Positions 1 to 6,895 are shown, counted from the first letter of the stretch. The stretch is 6,936 nt of DNA from Opitutaceae bacterium (GCA_031266495.1 JAISAX010000192.1:1-6936), one strand, 5' to 3'. Notes: generated from the sequence alone by a model not told the origin. Program-made: numbers and translations.

Positions 1-1
1 C

Positions 2-154
2 ACTCCGGTCCGGGAGCATGACAACCAGCTCAAGGGCGTCCGGGCTGCTCACATGGAGAACAATGTCTCTGACGCGCCCAGCAACATCCAGATCGGCATC
101 ACCTATCCCCAAGGCGTCCGGGCCACTCGCTGGCTATCCCGCAATACCGTCTGA
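2..154 (+). CDS. C-terminal end of an unidentified upstream protein (partial)
   Basis: The second reading frame is open from the left edge and stops at TGA 152-154, giving 50 residues that end in GVRATRWLSRNTV. Codon third positions are mostly G or C, as in the definite genes downstream, so this looks like real coding sequence and not noise. The segment IQIGITYPQGVRATRW has the alternating hydrophobic pattern of beta strands, which would fit the final strands of a beta-sandwich or a beta-rich carbohydrate-active enzyme, but I do not recognise the family. The start lies outside the window. A gap of 112 nt containing a hairpin separates it from the next ORF, so it may end its own transcription unit. 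An overlapping ATG-started frame at 18-203 is judged to be a shadow. Confidence 0.6.
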   Translation, partial: TPVREHDNQLKGVRAAHMENNVSDAPSNIQIGITYPQGVRATRWLSRNTV

Positions 155-181
155 CCGGACCAGCGCGCCGCCAGACATTAG

Positions 182-210
182 GCGGATATTAATCAGATTT
201 TAATATCCGC
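182..210 (+). terminator. Perfect 11-bp inverted repeat, possible terminator or operator
   Basis: GCGGATATTAA (182-192) and TTAATATCCGC (200-210) are exact reverse complements around a 7-nt loop. The hairpin lies 28 nt after the stop of the upstream partial gene and 56 nt before the transporter ORF. Only two T residues follow the stem, so it is not a textbook intrinsic terminator. The AT-rich, symmetric arms could equally be a binding site for a dimeric regulator. A shorter stem, CCGCC 168-172 with GGCGG 181-185, shares bases with the left arm and would compete with it. No clear -35/-10 pair is visible between here and 267. Confidence 0.45.
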
Positions 211-266
211 TTGAATCTGCACTCAAAAATCAGTCATGAATCCGATATATACCAAACCTCTGTGCA

Positions 267-980
267 ATGTCTCCCAAACCTCTCGAAACTTTACAGGTAT
301 CCCCTGCGTCGCGCCCCTCTGTCATGAAAACGGGAGGACGCGTCGCCGGTTTTTTCCGCGAGGCCAGACGCTACTGCAAGGAGTGTTTCACCAATCCCTA
401 TTACCTTTCGATTTTCATCTTCATCAAGGTGGCCGCGCTCGGATTCTCTCCGGTCAACACCTTTGCCATCCCCTACGCCCGCAGCCTCGGTGTGGACATG
501 GCCGTTTACGGAAAATTTCTCGCCCTCACGTACCTGATTTCGTTCAGCCTCTCGTTTTTCCTCGGCTGGCTGGCCGACGTCTTTCATCCCCTGCGCATGG
601 CCATCGTCATGCTGACCGGATACATTGCCGTCACCGCCTGGGGGAGCATTTACGCGACGACGCCCGCCGCGTTTCTCGTCGCCTGGGTGGCGCACGGCGT
701 GCTTTCCGGCTGCTACTTTACGAGCGCGGCGTCGCTCGGCCAGCGGCTGTTTCCGCACACCAAATACGCGCAGTTTGCCTCCGCCGCGGGCATCTGCACG
801 GCCTTCGCCAACATGACGATGGCTCCTCTGATGGGCCTCGCCATCGACCGGACCGGAGGCGTGTTTCGCTACACGTTTATGGTGGGTTGCACGTTGTCCG
901 TGCTCGCGCTGCTTGCCGGCCTTTACGTTTACGGGAAATTCATGAAACTCGGCGGTCCCAAAAATTATGTCGCTCCGTAA
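267..980 (+). CDS. MFS transporter, C-terminal half only (probably truncated remnant)
   Basis: This 237-residue protein is hydrophobic with about six predicted membrane helices: near residues 44-69, 80-102, 109-128, 132-156, 166-192 and 203-222. Residues 100-110 (GWLADVFHPLR) resemble the MFS loop motif GxLADrxGrR that sits between two helices. The cytosolic lead-in RYCKECFTNPYYL and the ending GGPKNYVAP match, from memory, the second half of 12-helix MFS sugar-type transporters of Verrucomicrobiota and Planctomycetota, which are usually well over 400 residues. Helices 1-6 are absent: in frame there is a stop at 237-239, and the upstream 112 nt codes for no membrane protein. ATG 267 is the first start in frame; ATG 324 (MKTGGRV) is an alternative, and neither has a Shine-Dalgarno sequence. 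The C-terminus looks intact. It is most likely a 5'-deleted pseudogene; a functional half-transporter or an assembly error is possible. Confidence 0.75.
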   Translation: MSPKPLETLQVSPASRPSVMKTGGRVAGFFREARRYCKECFTNPYYLSIFIFIKVAALGFSPVNTFAIPYARSLGVDMAVYGKFLALTYLISFSLSFFLGWLADVFHPLRMAIVMLTGYIAVTAWGSIYATTPAAFLVAWVAHGVLSGCYFTSAASLGQRLFPHTKYAQFASAAGICTAFANMTMAPLMGLAIDRTGGVFRYTFMVGCTLSVLALLAGLYVYGKFMKLGGPKNYVAP

Positions 981-2925
981 CAGAAACAGAACGCCGGTGT
1001 TTCGCATCAGGCACCGCCCCTCCCGCCCCTCCCGCCCATCCCGCCTCTGGATCGCGGCGCTCGCGGTTTTTGCGGGCGCCGTGTTTCCGGGAGGCGCCGG
1101 ACGCGTCCTTGCGGCGGCAGGAGGGCAACCGGATTTCATCATCGATCCGCCGGCTCCGGCAGCCGGCGCCGCCACCGTGGATGCGGCCCGGTTCGGCGTG
1201 GACGAAAACAACAGCGGCGAGGAAAACGAGGCGGCCTTCCGTCGCGCGCTTGATCATTGCCGGGAAACCGGCGCAGCGCGCCTCACCGTGCCGCGCGGAC
1301 GCTATCGCATCGGCCACTTCGTATCCGGAAAAGGAAGCAGGCAGGCGAGCGGAGGCATCATCGAACTGCGCGATTTCAGGGATTTTACTTTTGATGCGCA
1401 GGGGGCGCGGTTCGTGTTCGGGAGCAGACGGGATTTTTTTGTGATCGATAACTGCGAGCGCGTGCTCGTCACCGGTTTCACGATGGACTGGGATCGCGAC
1501 CGGGAACCGCCGCAAAGCCACGGGATTATCCGCCGGGTTGACCCGGCGGGCAATTTTATCGAGGTCGAATTTCCGGACGGGCAGCCGCCGGTCGGACCGG
1601 AGATGACGTTTTACGAAATCATCGAACTCGATCCCGTCACGCTCGACGTGCGCCACACCACGGGCAAGCCCATCCTCGGCGTGTATTTCATGGACCTGTC
1701 CCGAACAGAGCAGGTGCGTCCCGGCGTATTGCGTTTTTACTACCATGCAAACCGGCGCGGACCCGGCTGGCCGGGACGGCAGGGCTACGCGCCGGGCCAG
1801 CATTACCTGTTCATGCGCCTGCGCTACGAATCGCACGGCATCGTGCTGCGCAATTTCGTCCACGGCACGCTCTCCGACATCACGATCCACGGCACGCGGG
1901 GTCACGGCATCGTCGGGGCGGAGGGGAGCCACCACTACCGGATCCGGCGCGTCCGGATGCTGCGCGCGCCGGGTCGCGCCTTCGGCTTCAGCAGCGCGGC
2001 CGACGGCATCCACATCGGCGGCTCCTCCGGCTGGCTGAAAATCGAGGACTGCGAACTCGCGCAAAACGGCGACGACTGCGTCAACGTGCACGACAATTTC
2101 CCGGCCGGCGTGAAGCGCAGCCCCGACGGACGGCCCGACATCCTCGTCCACGAAACCGCGCCGCAATGGCGTTACCGTTTCGAGCCGGGCGATCTTGTCG
2201 AGCTGCGCAATGCCGACCTGTCGCCCGCCGGATTTTTGTCGCGTGTAGTGAATGTGGACTACAAAAAAGGCGGTGGATTCTCGCTGACGTTGGCCGATCC
2301 GCTTCCGTCCGGCCCCGGCTCCGGCCCCGTCCGCGGCGATGGAGGATTCGCCCTGTTCAACCGCCGGTTTGACTCCGGCCACTACCGGATTCGCAACAAC
2401 GTGTTTCGCGACAATCGCGGACGCGGCCTGCTCATCCGCACGCATTCCGGCGTCATCGAAAAAAACCGCTTCGTGCGGACATTTTATCCGGGCCTGCACG
2501 TATCCGCCGGTTACGGACGCTATGGCGAGGGTTACGGCCCGGAGAACATCGTGATCCGCGACAACCGTTTCGAGGACACCGGTTCGGCGCGGTGGGAGGG
2601 GGAGGGGGGGGAGGGGAGCGTCGCAGCGGCGGGCGACCTGGCGATCTGCGTGGAGACGCCCGCCGGTATCGTGCCGGCGCGCCTGTGCCGGAATATTGTT
2701 GTAGAGAACAACCGCTTCGTGAATTCGCGCCCGCCGGAGATTTCCGTTTCGGCGGCGGAAAACATCCTCATCCGCGGCAACCGTTTTGCGCGCCCCGTCC
2801 GGGACGGACGGAGAAAAACCTCGCCCGGCGTCGTGGTGACACACTCGGCCCACGTGGTCGATCAGGGCAATATCATCGAACCGATCCCGGCGTCTGCCGT
2901 ATCCACTTTCACCATCAACCCGTAA
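967..2925 (+). CDS. Secreted right-handed parallel beta-helix protein, possible GH110-like glycosidase
   Basis: The 652-residue product has an unusually long, Arg-rich n-region (residues 1-26), a hydrophobic core (27-50) and a likely signal-peptidase site near 50, so it should be exported. Residues 71-115 (AARFGVDENNSGEENEAAF...VPRGRYRI) form the usual N-cap entry to a beta-helix. Repeated coils follow, with the recurring N-x-F pattern at 474-480, 496-502, 527-535, 576-584 and 599-607. Residues 346-376 carry DGIHI and NGDDCVNVHD, an Asp-rich patch on one helix face that is a plausible active site, followed by a GDLVEL strand (408-413). This order resembles GH110 alpha-1,3-galactosidases (about 600 residues), but the match is from memory and catalytic residues are unproven. 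ATG 967 overlaps the transporter end by 14 nt; GTG 997 is an alternative start. It is probably cotranscribed with the esterase 6 nt downstream. Confidence 0.85.
   Translation: MSLRNRNRTPVFRIRHRPSRPSRPSRLWIAALAVFAGAVFPGGAGRVLAAAGGQPDFIIDPPAPAAGAATVDAARFGVDENNSGEENEAAFRRALDHCRETGAARLTVPRGRYRIGHFVSGKGSRQASGGIIELRDFRDFTFDAQGARFVFGSRRDFFVIDNCERVLVTGFTMDWDRDREPPQSHGIIRRVDPAGNFIEVEFPDGQPPVGPEMTFYEIIELDPVTLDVRHTTGKPILGVYFMDLSRTEQVRPGVLRFYYHANRRGPGWPGRQGYAPGQHYLFMRLRYESHGIVLRNFVHGTLSDITIHGTRGHGIVGAEGSHHYRIRRVRMLRAPGRAFGFSSAADGIHIGGSSGWLKIEDCELAQNGDDCVNVHDNFPAGVKRSPDGRPDILVHETAPQWRYRFEPGDLVELRNADLSPAGFLSRVVNVDYKKGGGFSLTLADPLPSGPGSGPVRGDGGFALFNRRFDSGHYRIRNNVFRDNRGRGLLIRTHSGVIEKNRFVRTFYPGLHVSAGYGRYGEGYGPENIVIRDNRFEDTGSARWEGEGGEGSVAAAGDLAICVETPAGIVPARLCRNIVVENNRFVNSRPPEISVSAAENILIRGNRFARPVRDGRRKTSPGVVVTHSAHVVDQGNIIEPIPASAVSTFTINP
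1015..1044 (+). repeat. Short tandem 9-nt repeat encoding Arg-Pro-Ser
   Basis: Three consecutive copies of CGC-CCN-TCC (1015-1041) plus a fourth CGC encode RPSRPSRPSR in the n-region of the signal peptide of the beta-helix protein. The copies differ at one base (CCC, CCC, CCA). The tract is C-rich on this strand and therefore G-rich on the other. It lengthens the positively charged segment ahead of the hydrophobic core and could vary in copy number by slippage without changing frame. Confidence 0.7.
2594..2616 (+). repeat. G-run tract with G-quadruplex potential, inside the beta-helix gene
   Basis: Four runs of G (3, 5, 8 and 4 bases: 2594-2596, 2598-2602, 2604-2611, 2613-2616) are separated by single A bases. 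In frame they encode the acidic glycine-rich stretch WEGEGGEG (residues 543-550), which interrupts a beta-helix turn between two regular coils. The arrangement satisfies the usual intramolecular G-quadruplex pattern on the coding strand, and the G8 run is a candidate slippage site. The reading frame is intact as given. Confidence 0.65.
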
Positions 2926-2931
2926 ATCCAT

Positions 2932-5097
2932 ATGCACTCCCTGCCATCCTCCGTCCGCTCCCGCCCCCTCCCGCCTCCCGTTGCCGGTTCCGGCGTTGCC
3001 CTTGCGGCCCTGCTCATCGCAGGCGCGCCGCTTGCCGCTGATGTTTCCCTGCCGGCGATTTTTTCGGATCACATGGTTCTCCAGCGAACGGCGAACGTGC
3101 CCCTGTGGGGAACGGCCGCTCCGGGAGAACACGTCACACTGTCGCTCGACGGGCAGACGGTCGAAACCGTTGCGGATGCGGACGGAAAATGGAAAGCCGC
3201 GCTCGACCTCCGGAACACCAGCGCCGCTCGCGGCCCGTTCACCCTGAACGTTCGCGGGAAAAACCGGATCGATATTGCCGACGTGCTGGTGGGCGAGGTG
3301 TGGCTGGCTTCCGGGCAATCCAACATGGAATTTTCCCTCGAAAGGACTCTCGATGCGGAGCAGGAAATCGCCCGGTCCGCCAGGCCGGGCATCCGCGAGT
3401 TTGCCGTGGAGTCCGCGTCGTCGCGGAAGCCGCAGGCGGATTGCAAGGGCCGGTGGATCGTCGCCTCGCCCGAGACCACCGGCAAGTTCTCGGCGACGGC
3501 CTGGTATTTTGCCCGGAAACTCGAAGCCACCCTGCAAACGCCGGTCGGTATCATCAACAGTTCCTGGGGCGGTTCTCCGGTTGAAGCATGGACGAGCGCC
3601 GAAGCCCTCGACACCGTCCCGGAGCTGAAGTCCGCCCGCGTCCGGCAAACAAAGGCTGCGGCGGCTTACCCGGCGCAGAAAAAGCGCTTTGTGGACGCAT
3701 TCTCCGCCTGGCTGAAAAAGACCGGACGCGAGGACCAGGCCGCCGCCATGGACGCGGACAACATTGCCGCCTTCGCCAGCCCGGATGTTCCTGCTTCCGC
3801 TCAAAATGGCTGGCAGCCGGTTACCTTGTCCGGAACGTCCCCGGGCCAGTCCGGCGGCGCGTCCGGGCTGCCGCTTGCATTCGGGGCGCTCTGGTTGCGC
3901 CAGGAGGTTGTCATCCCCGCCTTCGTAGCGGGCAGGAAACTACGAATCGATATCTCGTCCCTTGATGGTTACGAAACCGTCTGCTGGGACGGACGTATCG
4001 TCGGCCAGACGACATTCCGGAGCGACCCTGGCCAAGGCTCCCTGCGCCGCGCCTGGATCGCGGAAGAGGACGTCCGCGAAGGGCGGCATACTCTGGCGAT
4101 TCGCATCTGGTCTCCGGCGGCGCCGATACGCTTCGGCGGTGTGCCACGCGCCAATCTGGTGCCCCTGGGCCGGGAGTGGATGGCAAAAACCGGATACACG
4201 CTCCCGCCCCTGTCGGCGGACGCCGCCCCGCCTCGCCCGCCTCCTGCGCTGCCTCGCGCCAACGGAGCGGCGGCCGGGGCATTCAACGCCATGATCCACC
4301 CGCTCGTGCCCTTCGCGATTCACGGCGTGATCTGGTACCAGGGCGAGGCCAACGTCAGGCGCGCCTGGCAATACCGCACCACCTTTCCCCTCCTCATCGG
4401 AGACTGGCGCAAACAATGGGGGCGCGACGGACGGGAAGTCCGCAATGAGTTGCCCTTTTATTTTTGCCAGCTCCCTGCCTGCCGCGACAAGCAGTCCGGG
4501 GCGGACAAAGGCAGCACCTGGGCCGAATTGCGCGAGGCGCAATCGCAGGCGCTCAGGTTGCCAGGCACCGGGCAGGCGGTTCTCGTGGATGCGGGGGAGT
4601 CCGCCGACATTCACCCGCGCGACAAGCGGACGCCCGGAGAACGCCTCGCGCAACTCGTGCTGGCGCGCGAGTATGGCCGGAACCTTCCGTCTTCCGGACC
4701 GGTCTGGCGGTCCATGACGCCCGAAGGCGGAAAAATTCGTATCCGTTTCGACCATACCACCGGCGGTTTGAAAGCGGGCGTCCTCCCCGCCGTTTACCAG
4801 GTGAACACGCTGGCCGGACGGACCGCCCCGCTGGTGCGCAACAGCCCCGGCAGCGAACTGGAGGGGTTTGCCGTGTGCGGCGAGGATCGCCGGTGGGTGT
4901 GGGCCGAGGCCCGGATCGCTGCGGACGCCGGCGATTCCGTCCTCGTCTGGTCGGACAAGGTTCCCCGTCCCGTCGCGGTCCGTTACGCCTGGGCGGACAA
5001 TCCGACCTGCAACCTCGCCAACGGCGAGGGCCTGCCCGCCGCGCCTTTCCGCACGGACGACTTCCCGGCCATGACGCGGAACGCGATTTACCGGTGA
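2932..5097 (+). CDS. Secreted sialate O-acetylesterase-type carbohydrate esterase
   Basis: This 721-residue SGNH-fold esterase removes O-acetyl groups from glycans. A signal peptide spans about residues 1-36 (core GVALAALLIAGAPLAA). An N-terminal beta-rich domain follows, opening with LPAIFSDHMVLQR, a hallmark of this family. GQSNM (128-132) is the nucleophile block with Ser130; INSSWGGSPVEAW (209-220) and VIWYQGEAN (466-474) are the next conserved blocks, and ESADIHPRDK (556-565) should supply the catalytic His561. Residues about 290-420 are an inserted beta-sandwich resembling a galactose-binding-like domain, joined back by a Pro/Ala-rich linker (426-447). Such an insertion is typical of the larger bacterial members. 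The family name is historical: relatives in these bacteria often act on acetylated plant polysaccharides, and sialic-acid activity is not implied by anything nearby. It starts 6 nt after the beta-helix stop, without a Shine-Dalgarno sequence, consistent with an operon. Confidence 0.92.
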   Translation: MHSLPSSVRSRPLPPPVAGSGVALAALLIAGAPLAADVSLPAIFSDHMVLQRTANVPLWGTAAPGEHVTLSLDGQTVETVADADGKWKAALDLRNTSAARGPFTLNVRGKNRIDIADVLVGEVWLASGQSNMEFSLERTLDAEQEIARSARPGIREFAVESASSRKPQADCKGRWIVASPETTGKFSATAWYFARKLEATLQTPVGIINSSWGGSPVEAWTSAEALDTVPELKSARVRQTKAAAAYPAQKKRFVDAFSAWLKKTGREDQAAAMDADNIAAFASPDVPASAQNGWQPVTLSGTSPGQSGGASGLPLAFGALWLRQEVVIPAFVAGRKLRIDISSLDGYETVCWDGRIVGQTTFRSDPGQGSLRRAWIAEEDVREGRHTLAIRIWSPAAPIRFGGVPRANLVPLGREWMAKTGYTLPPLSADAAPPRPPPALPRANGAAAGAFNAMIHPLVPFAIHGVIWYQGEANVRRAWQYRTTFPLLIGDWRKQWGRDGREVRNELPFYFCQLPACRDKQSGADKGSTWAELREAQSQALRLPGTGQAVLVDAGESADIHPRDKRTPGERLAQLVLAREYGRNLPSSGPVWRSMTPEGGKIRIRFDHTTGGLKAGVLPAVYQVNTLAGRTAPLVRNSPGSELEGFAVCGEDRRWVWAEARIAADAGDSVLVWSDKVPRPVAVRYAWADNPTCNLANGEGLPAAPFRTDDFPAMTRNAIYR

Positions 5098-5239
5098 TCC
5101 GGAGTCTGCCTGTCGCCCGGGAGAGGACGGAGTGTTCCCTGTCTTCAGATGATAGAAGCGGGAGAAGTCGTGGATATGAATAAATCATCCCGTCACCTCT
5201 CGTCTCAAATCCATCAACTCGAATTTTAGAACTTCCCTT

Positions 5240-6832
5240 ATGTGCCACTCTTGTCGCCTCGCTTCCGCGCTTTTCCTGATTTTGGCCGCGTGTTCGCCCG
5301 TCTCGCCCATTGCGCCTGCGCGGGCGGTGACCGTCACCGAACTCGCGCCGGATGCCCGCCTCAGTGCCTCCTGCAAACTCTCGGCCAACGGCAAAACTAT
5401 CCCCGTCGAATCCTGGCGCGACATCCACCTCGCCTCCTTCGTCGCGGACGAAAACGAGAAATTAACCCTGTCCGTCAATGCCGCCCGCCCGATTAACAGC
5501 CACGCAATTCACCCGCAAAGTTTCGGGCTGAAAGGCACCGTCAACGGGGCGGGCGACACGCTCACGTTTTCGCTGAATCAGTCCGCCCGGCAAGCGAGTC
5601 CCGCCTACCTGCTCATACGCATTAACGGAACCGACGAACTGGTTGTCCTGATTGACCCCCCCTCCCCCCCTTCCGCGAAAAACGCCGCGAATGTTTGTGA
5701 TGTGACGGCGCAACCTTACGGTGCCGACGCCACCGGCGAGCGACTCGCAACCAGGCCGATTCAAGCCGCCGTTGATGCGTGCAGCGCGGCGGGCGGCGGA
5801 ATCGTGCGCATCCCGAAAGGTGTTTTTCGCGTTCAGACGGTCGTCCTCAAAAGCGACGTGACGCTCTACCTGGACGCGGGCACGGTGCTTCGCGGCTCCA
5901 ACCGGCTGACGGATTTCACGGGAGAATTTGCCCCGAAAGGCAGCACCATCCGCAAACTGCCGCCTGTCGTGCAGGCGCAAAATTTCAAAAACGTCGCTCT
6001 GCTCGGACACGGTTGCATTGACGCTGCCCAAGGCGATTTCATTGACGCAACCGGACAACCCTTCCAGGTGCAGGAAAAGGGACCGTATCGGCGCAAAGCG
6101 GTGCATCTGGAAGACGGCGAGGGCTTCCGCGCCGAGGACCTCACCATTCGCGACGCTGGCGGCTGGTGCGTTTTCCTCGACAAAGTGAACGAGGTTTCCC
6201 TCTCCCGCCTCAAAGTGCTCACCCCGCTCTGGACATGGAGTGACGGCATTGATGTTTGCGGCAGCAATATAAAAATCGAAAAATGCTTTGTTTATAGTGG
6301 TGACGACAGCTTTTGCACCAAGGCAATGCACGCCAATTATCCGATCTCCAACATCCACATCAGCGATTGCGTCGTCTATTCCCTGTGCGGTGCGCTCAAA
6401 GTCGGCATGCAGGGACTCTCGGAACAGAAAGATATTCACTTTAATAACATTGACGCGATTCGCGCTGGCAAGGGTTTGGTGGTTGAGCACAGGCCGCATT
6501 GGACAAAAGAGACCGACGCGGCAGCGATGCACGACATCCATTTCACCAACATCCGCATTGACGAGGTTGGCCGCTATAAAGACGCCAGGCGATTTCGCGG
6601 CCCCATCTACATTCAAAGCTATATGCCCGCCCCGATTTACGACGTTTATATTACCAACGTCACCGTCGCCAATTCCGGTCCCGAAAAGTCGGTCATCAAA
6701 GGTCACAGCGTGGAAAATCCGGCGAGCAACATTTTTGTCAAAAACCTGATCATCGGCGGCAAGCCAGTGACGTCCCTCAAGGACAGCGATTTCGCAACCC
6801 GCAACATCAAGGATATCAAACTCCAGAATTAA
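5240..6832 (+). CDS. GH28-like beta-helix lipoprotein with N-terminal beta-sandwich
   Basis: The 530-residue product begins with a lipoprotein signal ending in the lipobox LAAC (15-18), so Cys18 is probably lipidated and the protein membrane-anchored. Residues about 30-140 form a beta-sandwich (INSHAIHPQSFGL, DTLTFSLNQ, LLIRINGTDELVVLIDPP) resembling the N-terminal domain attached to GH49- and GH28-type enzymes. After a Pro-rich linker, residues 153-525 are a right-handed beta-helix with polygalacturonase-like order: AGGGIVRIPKGVF (184-196), WSDGIDV (333-339) and SGDDSF (353-358), giving Asp335, Asp355 and Asp356. The canonical GHG is CGA (383-385) and the RIK is VVE (414-416), so hydrolysis of galacturonan is doubtful; another uronic or neutral glycan, or an altered mechanism, is possible. 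It lies 142 nt after the esterase and may have its own promoter, though none is clear. GC content drops in its 3' half. Confidence 0.88.
   Translation: MCHSCRLASALFLILAACSPVSPIAPARAVTVTELAPDARLSASCKLSANGKTIPVESWRDIHLASFVADENEKLTLSVNAARPINSHAIHPQSFGLKGTVNGAGDTLTFSLNQSARQASPAYLLIRINGTDELVVLIDPPSPPSAKNAANVCDVTAQPYGADATGERLATRPIQAAVDACSAAGGGIVRIPKGVFRVQTVVLKSDVTLYLDAGTVLRGSNRLTDFTGEFAPKGSTIRKLPPVVQAQNFKNVALLGHGCIDAAQGDFIDATGQPFQVQEKGPYRRKAVHLEDGEGFRAEDLTIRDAGGWCVFLDKVNEVSLSRLKVLTPLWTWSDGIDVCGSNIKIEKCFVYSGDDSFCTKAMHANYPISNIHISDCVVYSLCGALKVGMQGLSEQKDIHFNNIDAIRAGKGLVVEHRPHWTKETDAAAMHDIHFTNIRIDEVGRYKDARRFRGPIYIQSYMPAPIYDVYITNVTVANSGPEKSVIKGHSVENPASNIFVKNLIIGGKPVTSLKDSDFATRNIKDIKLQN
5656..5670 (+). 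repeat. C7-T-C7 homopolymer tract in the interdomain linker
   Basis: Seven C, one T and seven C encode part of the DPPSPPSA linker (residues 139-146) between the beta-sandwich and the beta-helix of the GH28-like lipoprotein. The reading frame is intact here, but runs this long are common places for polymerase slippage or sequencing error. Confidence 0.65.
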
Positions 6833-6895
6833 ATTACAGTCCAGGCCCCATCGACCAGATCAACGCACAACACACCAGGGAACCGCGCCCGGATA

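Noticed and set aside
211..251. Possible promoter TTGAAT (211-216) with TATATA (246-251)
   Set aside because: The spacing is 29 nt, far from the usual 16-18, and no better pair was found nearby.
291..1211. A 306-codon minus-strand frame opposite the transporter ORF
   Set aside because: Its product is Arg/Gly/His-rich with no membrane or enzyme motifs, while the plus strand encodes clean membrane helices.
236..1444. A 402-codon plus-strand frame overlapping the transporter and the beta-helix gene
   Set aside because: It runs out of frame with both supported genes, and its translation is Arg/Pro/His-rich with no domain; it is a shadow frame.
940..3804. A 954-codon open frame on the minus strand across the beta-helix and esterase genes
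   Set aside because: It lies entirely antisense to two genes with clear family motifs and signal peptides. Long antisense frames are expected where G/C-ending codons dominate, and its translation is a low-complexity mix rich in Arg, Gly, Ala and Val with no recognisable domain.
5121..5201. Imperfect complementary arms 5121-5130 and 5190-5201 between the esterase and the GH28-like gene
   Set aside because: The arms carry a 2-nt bulge and are separated by a 59-nt loop with no T tract, so they are not a convincing terminator.
5462..6706. A 414-codon minus-strand frame opposite the GH28-like gene
   Set aside because: It is the mirror of a strongly supported coding sequence, with no recognisable motif.
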